Shown here piece after piece: positions 1-8,354 of a stretch of DNA of 64,000 bases. The stretch covers positions 372,001 to 436,000 of the forward strand of contig NZ_JAHXGQ010000001.1 of the NCBI RefSeq assembly GCF_019375475.1. The letters run 5' to 3'. The DNA comes from Saccharothrix obliqua. Lineage in GTDB: Bacteria; Actinomycetota; Actinomycetes; Mycobacteriales; Pseudonocardiaceae. Position numbers and translations under genes: made by a program. How positions within the stretch are numbered: the stretch's first letter is position 1; the number at the start of each line of letters is the position of its first letter. The notes under the pieces are model-generated. The model ran no database searches. It saw only the letters and a program-made list of their open reading frames with translations, and had not been told where the DNA came from.

Positions 1-173
1 AGCGACCAGGCGATCCGGTGGGCGAGGATCTCCACCGACCCGGCGGGGGCGAGCAGTGGCCAGTAGGCGGGGACGATGCCCCAGAGGAAGTACGCGCCTA
101 TCCCGAAGGCGATGCCCCGATTGGTGTCCTGTGTTTCCGCCGAGACGGCGGCCGGTGCGGTCAACGGCGGCAC
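1..173 (-). CDS. rarD: RarD/EamA-family permease, N-terminal fragment cut by window edge
   Basis: The gene reads leftwards off the window and only the first 57 residues are present, from a GTG at 173-171. They carry the N-terminal signature of RarD-type EamA transporters: AYFLWGIVPAYW at the start of the first membrane helix, then EILAHRIAWS. E. coli RarD has AYFIWGIAPAYF and EILTHRVIWS at the same places. The family is made of ten-helix inner-membrane permeases of the drug/metabolite superfamily, and RarD's substrate is not established. The gene is divergent from the one starting at 372, with about 200 bases of promoter region between them. The fragment is too short to say whether the rest is intact. 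Confidence 0.75.
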   Translation of the reverse strand, partial: MPPLTAPAAVSAETQDTNRGIAFGIGAYFLWGIVPAYWPLLAPAGSVEILAHRIAWS

Positions 174-371
174 GAGAACCACTCTACGCTGCCGTTTTCC
201 CTGGTCAGTTGCTCCGGCCGGCCTAGTGCCGCACCATGGGAGCAAGTCCGGGCGGTCGCACGCGCCGGGGCGTCCGGTCAGGGTACTTTGGCACGGCTTC
301 CACTACCGGGTGAAGATCTGGCAGCGGAGCGTGTCGGGGTGTGACAGGACTGTGCAGTGGGAGGGTCTCCC

Positions 372-2672
372 GTGGGTTCGCTGTTCGGACAGGTCTGGTT
401 GTGGAGCCTGCTGTCGTTCGTGGCAGGCGTCGCGCTGACCTGGCTGGTCCTGGTCCGGCCCGCGAAGAAGGAGATCGCGGAGCTGGAGGAGCGCCTGCTC
501 ACGGCGCCGCACCCGCAGGCGCCGCCCGTCGACCGGCAGGCCGAGCGCCGTGACCCGGTGGACGACCTGCTGGACGAGGAGCCGCGTGCCGCGGAGCCGT
601 CGGTCGACCCGGTGGCCGGTCCGGCTCCGGTGGACGAGGCGGACGACCGGCCGCGCAGCCTGTTCGAGCGGCTGAGCCCGGAGGCGCCCGCCGCGGAGAC
701 CCGCCTGCTGCCGGCGGCGGAGGCGGTCGCGCCGGTCGCCGAGGTCGCCGCACCGCCCGAGGTCGAGGCGTTCCGCCCGCGCGAGCCGTGGCAGGCGTCC
801 GTGCCCGAGGTGTACGGCGAGGACGGCGACCTGGCCGAAGGGCGTGAGGGTGAGGACGAGCCGGAGCGCCCGGCCGAGGCCACCACGTTCATCCCGGCGA
901 CCGCGCTGGCCGAGGCCATCGCCGAGGTCGACGGGCAGCGGTGGCCCGACCACGACCTGACCGGCGAGTACCCCGCGATCCGCGCCGAACTGCCCAACCC
1001 GTCCGCGCCGAGGACGGAGTTCATCTCGCCGGTCGGCACGGTTCTCCTGCCCGAGGAGATCGAAGCGGCCCACGACCTGCCGGTCACGACACCCCCGGCC
1101 CACGCCCGCCACGAGGAGCCGGCCGACCCGCCGCAGCCGCTCGCGGGCTTCACCCCGCCCCCGGCGACCCCGCGCCACCGCGAAACCCCGCGCCATGCCG
1201 AGGTGCCCACCGAAACCCGCCCCGCCGACCCCGCGCCGGCGGAGCCTGCCGACCACGACACCCCGCCCCAGCCAGGGCCGGCGGGCCTCGACTCGACCCG
1301 CCCGGCCTTCACCGACCCCGAGCGTGCCCACCCCGAGCCTGCCCACCCCGAGCGTGCCCACCCCGAGCCGACCGGCCCGGAGCCCGCCCGGCAGGAGGCT
1401 GCCGTCCCGGAGCCCGTCCACCCGGAGGCGGCCGACCCGCGGCCGGGCTGGTCGGAGACGGCCGGCCAGGGGTTCGACCCGTTCGCCGGCGGCGCGGAGC
1501 CGCCGCGTCACGCGCAGTCCCACCCGGAGCCCGGCCCGTCGCTGTTCGGCGGCCACGTGGAGCCGGCGCGTCACGAGCCCGCACCGCTGGGGCTCGGCGC
1601 GGGTGAGCACGCGCGGCGCGATGAGACCGCCCGTGCCGAGTTCGACCCCACGCCCGGCGAGCCGACCCCCGACCCGACTCCCGGCGAGTCGGCACACGCC
1701 CGGCCCGAGTCGCCCGCGCGGCCCGTGGACGCCCGGCCCGAGTCGCACATCCGGCCCGAACCCGCGCCCGCCCGCCCCGAACCCGTGGACGCCCGGCCCG
1801 AGCCCCTGGCCCGGCCCGAGACCCACGCCCAGCCCGAGGTCCCGGTCCGCCCGGCCGGTCTGCCCTCGCGGGGCGAGCACCGGCCCGAGCCGGAGCGCGG
1901 CGCGTTCGTCCCGTTCGGCGAGCCGGTGGACGCCGACTCCGCCGACTTCGACCCGTTCGGCGAGCCGGTCCGCGAGGAGCAGGACGAGCCGCCCGCCGAG
2001 CGCCGCACGCCGACCCGGGCCGAGCGCAGGCGTCGGGACGAGCCGCGCTCCCGCGAGGAACGTGCCGCCGCCCTGCCCGAGCGCGCGCCGATCCGGCCCG
2101 ACCCGGCCTCCTACGGCGTGCCGCCGGAGAAGTCGGACAAGCCCCGGTCGTTGTTCGAGCCGGTGCTGACCCCCGAGGACGTCGACGACGAGCCGCCCGC
2201 GCCGCCGAAGCCCGCGTCGCCGGGCAGCGACCAGCCGTTCGTCCCGACGCTGGCCCCGGAGCTGCTGGCGTCCTCGGGCGGCGGCCTGCCGCAGCGGCCG
2301 ACCCGGCCCGCGAACGGCAACCGCACGCCACCGCCGCCCCAGCCCGCGCCGCAGCCGATCGCACCGCCGCCCGGCCGCCCGGTCCGACCCCGGCCGGTCG
2401 GCTTCAGCCCCAGCACGGGTGGTCGCCCGGCGCAGGGCACGACGCGTTACCAGCAGCCGGAGGGCTTCAACCCACGGTCGCCGTTCGGGCCGGGCTCGGT
2501 GCTGCCCAAGTCCGACGGCATGGCGCCCGCGCCGGACTTCCAGGTGAAGGCCACCCTCACCGGCCGCCGCTACTACACCGACGACTCGGCGAACTTCCAG
2601 CAGACCCGCGCGGACGTCTGGTTCCGCACCGTCTCCGACGCCGAGAAGGCCGGCTTCCGAGCCGCGCCCTGA
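372..2672 (+). CDS. Membrane-anchored Pro/Glu/Ala-rich protein with C-terminal sunset-like domain
   Basis: A 766-residue protein. An N-terminal helix (about residues 6-28, rich in Leu/Val/Trp) is followed by KKEI, which suggests a single anchor with the bulk in the cytoplasm. Residues 40-700 are low-complexity, rich in Pro, Glu, Ala and Arg, with degenerate PEP/HPEPA-type repeats, and are probably disordered. The last 45 residues are conserved in type: RRYYTDDSANF, then ADVWFRTVSDAEKAGFRAA. This resembles the actinobacterial sunset domain (aromatic/Asp segment plus a WF-x-AGFR tail). I chose the GTG at 372 because GGGAGGG lies six bases upstream; a GTG at 357 is in frame but has no such site. 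Function is unknown. The C-terminal motif is the only part likely to give family identity. Confidence 0.75.
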   Translation: MGSLFGQVWLWSLLSFVAGVALTWLVLVRPAKKEIAELEERLLTAPHPQAPPVDRQAERRDPVDDLLDEEPRAAEPSVDPVAGPAPVDEADDRPRSLFERLSPEAPAAETRLLPAAEAVAPVAEVAAPPEVEAFRPREPWQASVPEVYGEDGDLAEGREGEDEPERPAEATTFIPATALAEAIAEVDGQRWPDHDLTGEYPAIRAELPNPSAPRTEFISPVGTVLLPEEIEAAHDLPVTTPPAHARHEEPADPPQPLAGFTPPPATPRHRETPRHAEVPTETRPADPAPAEPADHDTPPQPGPAGLDSTRPAFTDPERAHPEPAHPERAHPEPTGPEPARQEAAVPEPVHPEAADPRPGWSETAGQGFDPFAGGAEPPRHAQSHPEPGPSLFGGHVEPARHEPAPLGLGAGEHARRDETARAEFDPTPGEPTPDPTPGESAHARPESPARPVDARPESHIRPEPAPARPEPVDARPEPLARPETHAQPEVPVRPAGLPSRGEHRPEPERGAFVPFGEPVDADSADFDPFGEPVREEQDEPPAERRTPTRAERRRRDEPRSREERAAALPERAPIRPDPASYGVPPEKSDKPRSLFEPVLTPEDVDDEPPAPPKPASPGSDQPFVPTLAPELLASSGGGLPQRPTRPANGNRTPPPPQPAPQPIAPPPGRPVRPRPVGFSPSTGGRPAQGTTRYQQPEGFNPRSPFGPGSVLPKSDGMAPAPDFQVKATLTGRRYYTDDSANFQQTRADVWFRTVSDAEKAGFRAAP

Positions 2673-2679
2673 CACGCGA

Positions 2680-2707
2680 AAGGGCCCCTGCCGCGGCAGG
2701 GGCCCTT
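2680..2707. terminator. Perfect 28-bp palindrome, bidirectional terminator
   Basis: AAGGGCCCCTGCCG is followed directly by its exact reverse complement. The palindrome lies eight bases after the stop of the plus-strand gene and 13 bases beyond the end of korB on the minus strand. This is the expected place for a shared terminator between convergent genes. It lacks a long U-tract, which is common in actinobacteria. Confidence 0.75.
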
Positions 2708-2720
2708 CTCGGAGCGCGGG

Positions 2721-3773
2721 TCAGGCGACGGTCCAGGTGTCCTTGCCGCGCAGCAGCGCCGCGAGGTCGGGCGCCTTGGCCTCCTTGGCCGCGTCGACCT
2801 GGGCGCGGGCCGCGTCGTCGTACGTGGTGCGCGCGGTGTTGCGGAACACGCCGGTGACGGTGTGCCGGAGGTCCTGCGTCGACAGGCGGGACAGGGCGAA
2901 CGCGAGGTTCAGGTCCGCCGCGTCGTGCACCACGATGTCCTCGGGCGCGACGTCCGCCGTCCTCGCCACGGCCAGCCCGAACCCGTCCCGCACGACGGCG
3001 TGCTCGCCGCCGCCGAACGTGATGGGCTGCCCGTGGACCACGTTGATGATCCGCTGCGCGGCCTCGTCGGCGTCCTTCAGCACGTCGAACGCGCCGTCGT
3101 TGAAGATCGGGCAGTTCTGGTAGATCTCCACCAGCGCGGAGCCCCGGTGCTCGGCGGCCTGCCGCAGCACCTCGGTGAGCCCCGCCCGGTCGGAGTCGAC
3201 GGCCCGGCCGACGAACGACGCCTCCGCGCCCAGCGCCAGCGACACCGGGTTGAACGGGTGGTCGAGCGAGCCGAGCGGCGTCGACTTGGTGATCTTGCCC
3301 TCTTCGGAGGTGGGCGAGTATTGACCCTTGGTCAGGCCGTAGATCCGGTTGTTGAACAGCAGGATCTTGAGGTTCACGTTGCGCCGCAACGTGTGGATCA
3401 GGTGGTTGCCGCCGATGGACAGCGCGTCGCCGTCACCGGTGACCACCCACACCGACAGGTCCGGCCGCGCGACGGCGAGGCCGGTGGCGATGGCCGGGGC
3501 GCGCCCGTGGATCGAGTGCATCCCGTAGGTGTTCATGTAGTACGGGAACCGCGAAGAGCATCCGATCCCCGAGATGAACACGATGTTCTCGCGCTTGAGC
3601 CCGAGCGTGGGCAGGAACGACTGCACGGCGTTGAGCACGACGTAGTCACCGCAGCCGGGGCACCAGCGGACCTCCTGGTCCGACTTGTAGTCCTTGGCCT
3701 TCTGCGGCTCGTCGGTCACGGGCACACCGGCCAGGCCCCCCAGGCCCGGCAGACCCAAATCTGTGGCCGTCAC
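2721..3773 (-). CDS. korB: 2-oxoglutarate:ferredoxin oxidoreductase, beta subunit
   Basis: The 350-residue beta subunit of KorAB, which decarboxylates 2-oxoglutarate to succinyl-CoA and reduces ferredoxin. The TPP/Mg site is clear: VVTGDGDALSIGGNH followed by NNRIYGLTKGQYSPTS. Cysteines likely to hold the Fe-S cluster are in WCPGCGDY and GIGCSSRFPYY. The GTG start at 3773 overlaps the korA stop by four bases (GTGA), so the two subunits are translationally coupled. Actinobacterial KorB proteins also begin with a T-x-LGLPGL-like segment, as here, which supports this start rather than the internal GTG at VTDEP. Known actinobacterial KorAB is an oxygen-tolerant, CoA-dependent alternative to the 2-oxoglutarate dehydrogenase complex. 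Confidence 0.95.
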   Translation of the reverse strand: MTATDLGLPGLGGLAGVPVTDEPQKAKDYKSDQEVRWCPGCGDYVVLNAVQSFLPTLGLKRENIVFISGIGCSSRFPYYMNTYGMHSIHGRAPAIATGLAVARPDLSVWVVTGDGDALSIGGNHLIHTLRRNVNLKILLFNNRIYGLTKGQYSPTSEEGKITKSTPLGSLDHPFNPVSLALGAEASFVGRAVDSDRAGLTEVLRQAAEHRGSALVEIYQNCPIFNDGAFDVLKDADEAAQRIINVVHGQPITFGGGEHAVVRDGFGLAVARTADVAPEDIVVHDAADLNLAFALSRLSTQDLRHTVTGVFRNTARTTYDDAARAQVDAAKEAKAPDLAALLRGKDTWTVA

Positions 3774-5665
3774 GCGGACACTCCCTTGATCACTTCGGCG
3801 AGCACGTCCTGGAGTTCCTCCGCCTTGAACGGGAGGCCCTGCACCTTGGTGTAACTGATGGCGTCCACCAGGTATTTCGCTCGCAACAACAAGGCCAGCT
3901 GGCCGAGGTTCATCTCCGGCACGACGACCCGCTCGTACCGGGACAGCACCTCGCCGAGGTTCTTCGGGAACGGGTTGAGGTGGCGCAGGTGCGCGTGCGC
4001 CACGGGCAGGCCCAGCTTCCGCACGCGGCGTGCGGCGGCGCCGATCGGGCCGTAGGAGGAGCCCCAGCCGACGACCAGCACCTTCGCCGCGCCGGACGGG
4101 TCGTCCACCTCGACGTCCGGCACCTCGATGCCGTCCACCTTGCGCTGCCGCAGCCGGACCATGTGGTCGTGGTTGGCCGGGTCGTAGGAGATGTTGCCGC
4201 TGCCGTCGGCCTTCTCCAAGCCGCCGATGCGGTGCTGCAAACCGGCCGTGCCGGGCACCGCCCACGGCCGGGCCAGCGTTTCGGGATCCCGAAGGTACGG
4301 CCAGAACGCGCCGTCCGGGCCGTTGGGCTCGGTGGCGAACTCGACCGACAGGTCCGGCAGCTCCGCGACGTCCGGGATGAGCCACGGCTCGGAGCCGTTG
4401 GCGATCGCGCCGTCGGACAGCAGCAGCACGGGCGTCCGGTACTTCACCGCGATCCGCACGGCGTCCAGGGCGGCGTCGAAGCAGTCCGCGGGTGACTGCG
4501 GCGCGATCACCGGCACCGGCGACTCGCCGTTGCGGCCGAACATCGCCTGGAGCAGGTCGGCCTGCTCGGTCTTGGTGGGCAGACCGGTGGACGGGCCGCC
4601 GCGTTGCACGTCGATCACGACCAGCGGCAGCTCGGTCATCACCGCGAGGCCGATGGTCTCCGACTTGAGCGCGATGCCCGGACCGGACGTCGACGTCACG
4701 CCGAGCGCGCCGCCGTAGGACGCGCCGAGCGCCGCGCCGATGCCCGCGATCTCGTCCTCGGCCTGCAACGTGGTGATGCCGAAGTTCTTGTGCTTGGACA
4801 GCTCGTGCAGGATGTCCGAGGCCGGGGTGATCGGGTACGTGCCGAGCACGACCGGCAGCCCCGCCCGCTGCCCGGCGGCGACGATGCCGTACGCCAGCGC
4901 CGTGTTGCCGGTGATCTGGCGGTAGGTGCCCAGGTTGAGCTTGGCGGGCGCGACCTCGTAGGTGACGGCGAACGACTCGGTGGTCTCGCCGTAGTTCCAG
5001 CCCGCCCGGAACGCCAGCACGTTCGCCTCGGCGATGTCGGGCTTCTTCGCGAACTTCTCCCGCAGGAACCGCTCCGTGCCCTCGGTGGGCCGGTGGTACA
5101 TCCACGACAGCAGCCCCAGGGCGAACATGTTCTTCGCCCGCTCGGCGTCCTTCTTGCCGAGGCCGGTGTTCTCCAGCGCGCCGATGGTCAGGGTGGCCAT
5201 GGCCACCTTGTGCACCTGGTACGCCTCCAGCGAGGCGTCATCCAGCGGGTTGGCGTCGTAGCCGACCTTGACCAGGTTGCGCTTGGTGAACTCGTCGGTG
5301 TTGACGATCAGCATCCCGCCCTTGGGCAGGTCGCCGATGTTCGCCTTGAGCGCGGCCGGGTTCATCGCCACCAGGACGTCCGGCCGGTCGCCGGGGGTGA
5401 GGATGTCGTAGTCCGCGAAGTGCAGCTGGAAGCTGGAGACACCGGGCAGCGTGCCCTGCGGCGCCCGGATCTCGGCCGGGAAGTTCGGCAGGGTCGCGAG
5501 GTCGTTGCCGAACGCGGCGGCCTCTGAGGTGAAGCGGTCGCCGGTGAGCTGCATCCCGTCACCGGAGTCGCCGGCGAACCGGATCACCACCCGGTCGAGC
5601 TTGCGGACCTCGGAGCCGCCGTTCCGGCCACCTGGCGCGGCGCCATTACCAACGTCGGTAGTCAT
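3770..5665 (-). CDS. korA: 2-oxoglutarate:ferredoxin oxidoreductase, fused gamma-alpha subunit
   Basis: The 631-residue large subunit of KorAB. The gamma domain comes first (about residues 20-200; IRFAGDSGDGMQLTGD and the EIRAPQG segment). The alpha domain follows (about 230-600), starting at GNTALAYGIVAAG with the YPITPAS motif and the later QRGGPSTGLPTKTEQ segment. Order and length match actinobacterial KorA. The ATG at 5665 starts the operon, and korB follows with a four-base overlap. About 200 bases upstream separate it from the end of the crotonase gene and should hold the promoter, though I see no convincing -35/-10 pair. Reduced ferredoxin from this enzyme needs an acceptor; a complex I-like NuoBCI set lies 4 kb away. 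Confidence 0.95.
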   Translation of the reverse strand: MTTDVGNGAAPGGRNGGSEVRKLDRVVIRFAGDSGDGMQLTGDRFTSEAAAFGNDLATLPNFPAEIRAPQGTLPGVSSFQLHFADYDILTPGDRPDVLVAMNPAALKANIGDLPKGGMLIVNTDEFTKRNLVKVGYDANPLDDASLEAYQVHKVAMATLTIGALENTGLGKKDAERAKNMFALGLLSWMYHRPTEGTERFLREKFAKKPDIAEANVLAFRAGWNYGETTESFAVTYEVAPAKLNLGTYRQITGNTALAYGIVAAGQRAGLPVVLGTYPITPASDILHELSKHKNFGITTLQAEDEIAGIGAALGASYGGALGVTSTSGPGIALKSETIGLAVMTELPLVVIDVQRGGPSTGLPTKTEQADLLQAMFGRNGESPVPVIAPQSPADCFDAALDAVRIAVKYRTPVLLLSDGAIANGSEPWLIPDVAELPDLSVEFATEPNGPDGAFWPYLRDPETLARPWAVPGTAGLQHRIGGLEKADGSGNISYDPANHDHMVRLRQRKVDGIEVPDVEVDDPSGAAKVLVVGWGSSYGPIGAAARRVRKLGLPVAHAHLRHLNPFPKNLGEVLSRYERVVVPEMNLGQLALLLRAKYLVDAISYTKVQGLPFKAEELQDVLAEVIKGVSA

Positions 5666-5869
5666 GTCCTACGCCGATCCCTCTCTTCACGCCCGCCTGA
5701 GGGCAAGTCGCCCCTCCCCTCCGCGAGGGTAGTCGTGCCCACCCGTGGGCAGGTTCTTCTCGTACCACTCTTCGGGACGCTTCGTTCCACCTGGTGTGAC
5801 GAACGGCAACCAGCCGGTAATCGGGTGTACCCCGGAGTAGCGGTTACTCGGAGTCGCGGCCCGTCCGGG

Positions 5870-6631
5870 TCACCGGCGACCGCTGATCCGGGCCTTCATC
5901 GCGGCCAGCTTCGCCGCGAACTCCGGCGTTTCGATCGACGCCACCTGGGGCGTGATCTCCAGGTCCACGGCGTCGGCGTGCGCGTCCGTCACGGCCGTGC
6001 GGCGCATGGTGGCCTTGATGGTGCGCACGAGGTCGCGTGGCGCTTCGGCCGCGGCACGCGCGAACTCGACGGCCGAGGCCACCAGCTCGTCGTGGCCGCC
6101 GTCCACCCGCTCCCACGCGACGCCGTGCCGCACCGCCGCGTCCGCGTCCAGGACCTGCCCGAACAACGTCATCGCGGTCGCCGCCTGGGGACCGGCGAGC
6201 CGGTGCAGCAACCACGTCATCCCGCCGCCGGGGTGGATGCCGAGCTGGAGGAACCGCGCGTCGAAGCGCGCCTTCGGCCCGACCAGCCGCACGTCGCACG
6301 CCAGCGCCAGGTTCAGGCCCGCGCCCACCGCCGCGCCGCCGACCGCCGCGACGGTCGGCAACGAGCAGTCGGCGACCGCGAGGAAACCCGCGTAGATCCG
6401 GCGCAGCCCCTCCTCGCGGGCCTCGCCCAGCGCGGTCAGGTCCGCGCCCGCGCAGAACGCGGGAGGCGTGCCGGTGACCACCACGGCGTTGACGCCCGTG
6501 TCCTGCTCACAGGCCCGTACGGCGGCCACCAACTCGTCGGACAGGTCGAGCGTCAGCGCGTTGCGGCGCTCGGGGTCGTGCACGGTGATCACGGCGACGC
6601 GGTCGGAACGCTCCAGCAGCACCTCGGGCAT
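5870..6631 (-). CDS. Enoyl-CoA hydratase/isomerase-family (crotonase fold) protein without catalytic glutamates
   Basis: A 253-residue crotonase-fold protein. The oxyanion-hole regions are present (FCAGADLTAL near residue 60 and GGAAVGAGLNLALACDV near 100). Aligned by eye to rat mitochondrial enoyl-CoA hydratase, the position of Glu144 (GGCELAM) is Asn here (GAGLNLAL), and the position of Glu164 (QPEILLG) is Phe (ARFLQLG). Hydratase activity is therefore unlikely. A CoA-ester binding, isomerase, thioesterase-like or non-catalytic role is more plausible. Fifteen bases separate it from the Lrp-type regulator upstream (stop 6647), which reads the same way, so the two may be co-transcribed. Confidence 0.85.
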   Translation of the reverse strand: MPEVLLERSDRVAVITVHDPERRNALTLDLSDELVAAVRACEQDTGVNAVVVTGTPPAFCAGADLTALGEAREEGLRRIYAGFLAVADCSLPTVAAVGGAAVGAGLNLALACDVRLVGPKARFDARFLQLGIHPGGGMTWLLHRLAGPQAATAMTLFGQVLDADAAVRHGVAWERVDGGHDELVASAVEFARAAAEAPRDLVRTIKATMRRTAVTDAHADAVDLEITPQVASIETPEFAAKLAAMKARISGRR

Positions 6632-6646
6632 GAGGCGACTCTAGGG

Positions 6647-7096
6647 TCACGGGGCCGGTGGGCGGTCGAGCAGCCGTGAGAGCACCACGGTGGACACGGT
6701 CCGGTCGATGATCTCCACCGCCCGCAACCGCTCCAGGGCGGTCTCCAGGTGGTGGATGTTGGCGGCTCGCAGGTGCACTATCGCGTCGGCCGCGCCGGAC
6801 ACCGTGTAGGCGGCCATGACCTCCGCCATCGGTTCCAGGCGCGACTGGATGTCGTGCGGCGCGACGTTGCCGCGGCAGTGCACCTCGACGAACGCCTCGG
6901 TGCCCCACCCCAGCTGCTCCGGGTCCACGACGGCGGTGAAGCCCCGCAGCACGCCGGTGTCCAGCAGTTTGTCCACGCGGCGCTTCACCGCCGGCGCGGA
7001 CAGGCCCACCTCCTTGCCGATGTCGGCGTAACTGGAGCGGGCGTTGGCCATCAGGCACGAAATGATCCGCTGGTCAATCGAGTCCACACGCAACAT
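6647..7096 (-). CDS. Lrp/AsnC-family transcriptional regulator
   Basis: A 149-residue protein of usual family length. The N-terminal winged HTH covers about residues 5-50 (DQRIISCLMANARSSYADIG, then LSAPAVKRRVDKLLDTGVL). The RAM ligand-binding domain follows from about residue 65. The gene is divergent from the dimethylargininase at 7163, and the shared 66-base intergenic region holds an imperfect dyad. In many actinobacteria an Lrp-type regulator sits beside arginine/ornithine catabolic genes and controls them; that role is inferred here from position. The ATG at 7096 is the start used; the first residues (LRVDSIDQRII) fit the family's usual N-terminus. Confidence 0.9.
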   Translation of the reverse strand: MLRVDSIDQRIISCLMANARSSYADIGKEVGLSAPAVKRRVDKLLDTGVLRGFTAVVDPEQLGWGTEAFVEVHCRGNVAPHDIQSRLEPMAEVMAAYTVSGAADAIVHLRAANIHHLETALERLRAVEIIDRTVSTVVLSRLLDRPPAP

Positions 7097-7104
7097 TCTG
7101 CACC

Positions 7105-7130
7105 AACAAACGCAATACTGCGGCGTTGTT
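7105..7130. promoter_or_regulatory. Imperfect inverted repeat between the divergent lrp-type and ddaH genes
   Basis: AACAAACGC at 7105-7113 is opposed by GCGTTGTT at 7123-7130, with one extra A in the left arm and nine bases between. The dyad lies eight bases upstream of the regulator's start codon and 32 upstream of ddaH. It is a candidate autoregulatory operator for the Lrp-family protein. The site itself is seen; its use is inferred. Confidence 0.45.
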
Positions 7131-7162
7131 CGCTGGTCTGACCCTTATTTACCCTTCGATCC

Positions 7163-8041
7163 ATGACCTCGGTTTCCCTCCTCGGCCCCGGCGACGAGCC
7201 GATCGTGCTGGGCGACACCGCGCCCGTCGCGCCCGTGCGCGTGCCGACCACCCGCCGGTACCTCATGTGCCCGCCGGAGCACTTCACGGTCGAGTATTCG
7301 ATCAACCCGTGGATGGACCCGACCCAGCCGATCGACACCGGGCTGGCGGTCGAGCAGTGGACGGCGCTCAAGGAGACCTACGAGCGCCTGGGCCACCGCG
7401 TGGACGTGATCGAGCCGGTGCCCGGCCTGCCCGACATGGTCTTCGCGGCCAACTCCGGCACGGTCGTCGACGGCCGCGTCCTGGGCGCCCGCTTCCGCGC
7501 CGAGCAACGCGTGCCGGAAGCCGACCACTTCCGCCGGTGGTTCCTCGCCAACGGCTACGGCGAGGTCGTGATGCCGGAGCGCACGAACGAGGCCGAGGGC
7601 GACTTCACGTGGACCGGGAAGCACCTGCTGGCCGGCACGGGCTTCCGCACCGACCCGGCGGCGCACGCGGAGGCGCAGGAGGTGCTGGGCGTGCCGGTGG
7701 TGTCGCTGCGCCTGGTCGACCCGCGTTACTACCACCTGGACGTGGCGTTGTTCGTGCTGGCGGACGACCTGGTCGCGTACTACCCCGACGCCTTCTCGCC
7801 GGGTTCCCGCCGGGTGCTCGCCCGGCTGTACCCGGACGCCGTCGTGGCGACCGCGGCCGACGCCGCCTGCCTGGGCCTCAACGCGGTGTCCGACGGGCGG
7901 CACGTGGTGTTGCCGGTGGAGGCGGTGCACCTCGCGGAGGCGGTCGCGGACCGCGGCTTCGAGCCGGTCTTCGTGGACATCTCGGAACTCCGCAAGTCCG
8001 GCGGCGGGCCGAAGTGCTGCACGTTGGAGATCAGGGACTGA
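7163..8041 (+). CDS. ddaH: Dimethylargininase (N(G),N(G)-dimethylarginine dimethylaminohydrolase)
   Basis: A 292-residue guanidino-group-modifying enzyme of the amidinotransferase superfamily. It would hydrolyse dimethylarginine (or a related guanidino compound) to citrulline plus dimethylamine. The catalytic His is H191 in YYHLDVAL. The nucleophilic Cys is C285 or C286 in PKCCTLEIRD at the extreme C-terminus; mammalian DDAH also has a CC pair there. The substrate-binding start region RYLMCPPEHF and NPWMDP are family-typical. No Shine-Dalgarno sequence precedes the ATG, so translation may be leaderless. The divergent Lrp-type gene suggests amino-acid-responsive control. An arginine deiminase-like substrate range cannot be excluded from sequence alone. 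Confidence 0.85.
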   Translation: MTSVSLLGPGDEPIVLGDTAPVAPVRVPTTRRYLMCPPEHFTVEYSINPWMDPTQPIDTGLAVEQWTALKETYERLGHRVDVIEPVPGLPDMVFAANSGTVVDGRVLGARFRAEQRVPEADHFRRWFLANGYGEVVMPERTNEAEGDFTWTGKHLLAGTGFRTDPAAHAEAQEVLGVPVVSLRLVDPRYYHLDVALFVLADDLVAYYPDAFSPGSRRVLARLYPDAVVATAADAACLGLNAVSDGRHVVLPVEAVHLAEAVADRGFEPVFVDISELRKSGGGPKCCTLEIRD

Positions 8042-8175
8042 CCCGGCCGCGCGCATAGCAGGTTCCGCCGTGATCGACCGGCACTTCACCCGTAGGGCTG
8101 ATCGGGCTGGCGGGTCGGGGTGGGTCAGTGCTCCGATCGACGGCACTCGCTGTCGGCCAAGGTAGGGAGCGCGCC

Positions 8176-8310
8176 ATGAACGACCTCGACGACCGGCGGA
8201 CGCCGGTGCAGCCGCGACCGGACGAACGGGTGGAGCGGGACCGGGGGCCCGAGCGGCTCACCGGGTTGGAGTGGCTGGTGCGCCAGGCGCAGCGGCAGCG
8301 CGGGCGGTAG
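8176..8310 (+). CDS. Small charged hypothetical protein, 44 residues
   Basis: A short reading frame from the ATG at 8176, preceded by the purine-rich GGTAGGGAGC (8161-8170). The product is very rich in Arg, Asp and Glu, begins MNDLDDRRTPV and ends RLTGLEWLVRQAQRQRGR. It has no hydrophobic segment or cysteines. The C-terminal LTGLEWLVRQAQ looks like a short amphipathic helix. An in-frame ATG at 8128 lacks a ribosome site. It lies between ddaH and the convergent LysR-type gene, and nothing links it to either. It may be a real small protein of unknown function; coding support is only the ribosome site and composition. Confidence 0.4.
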   Translation: MNDLDDRRTPVQPRPDERVERDRGPERLTGLEWLVRQAQRQRGR

Positions 8311-8354
8311 GTCGGTGGCGGGCCGGGGCGTGCCGCGCCCCGGCCCCCGGCGGG

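Noticed and set aside
303..2675. A 790-codon minus-strand frame opposite the first large gene
   Set aside because: It is open only because of low-complexity GC-rich DNA. The plus-strand frame has a membrane helix, a ribosome site and a conserved C-terminus.
2680..2707. The 28-bp palindrome as an attachment or operator site
   Set aside because: Its place between two convergent stop codons is fully explained by a shared terminator.
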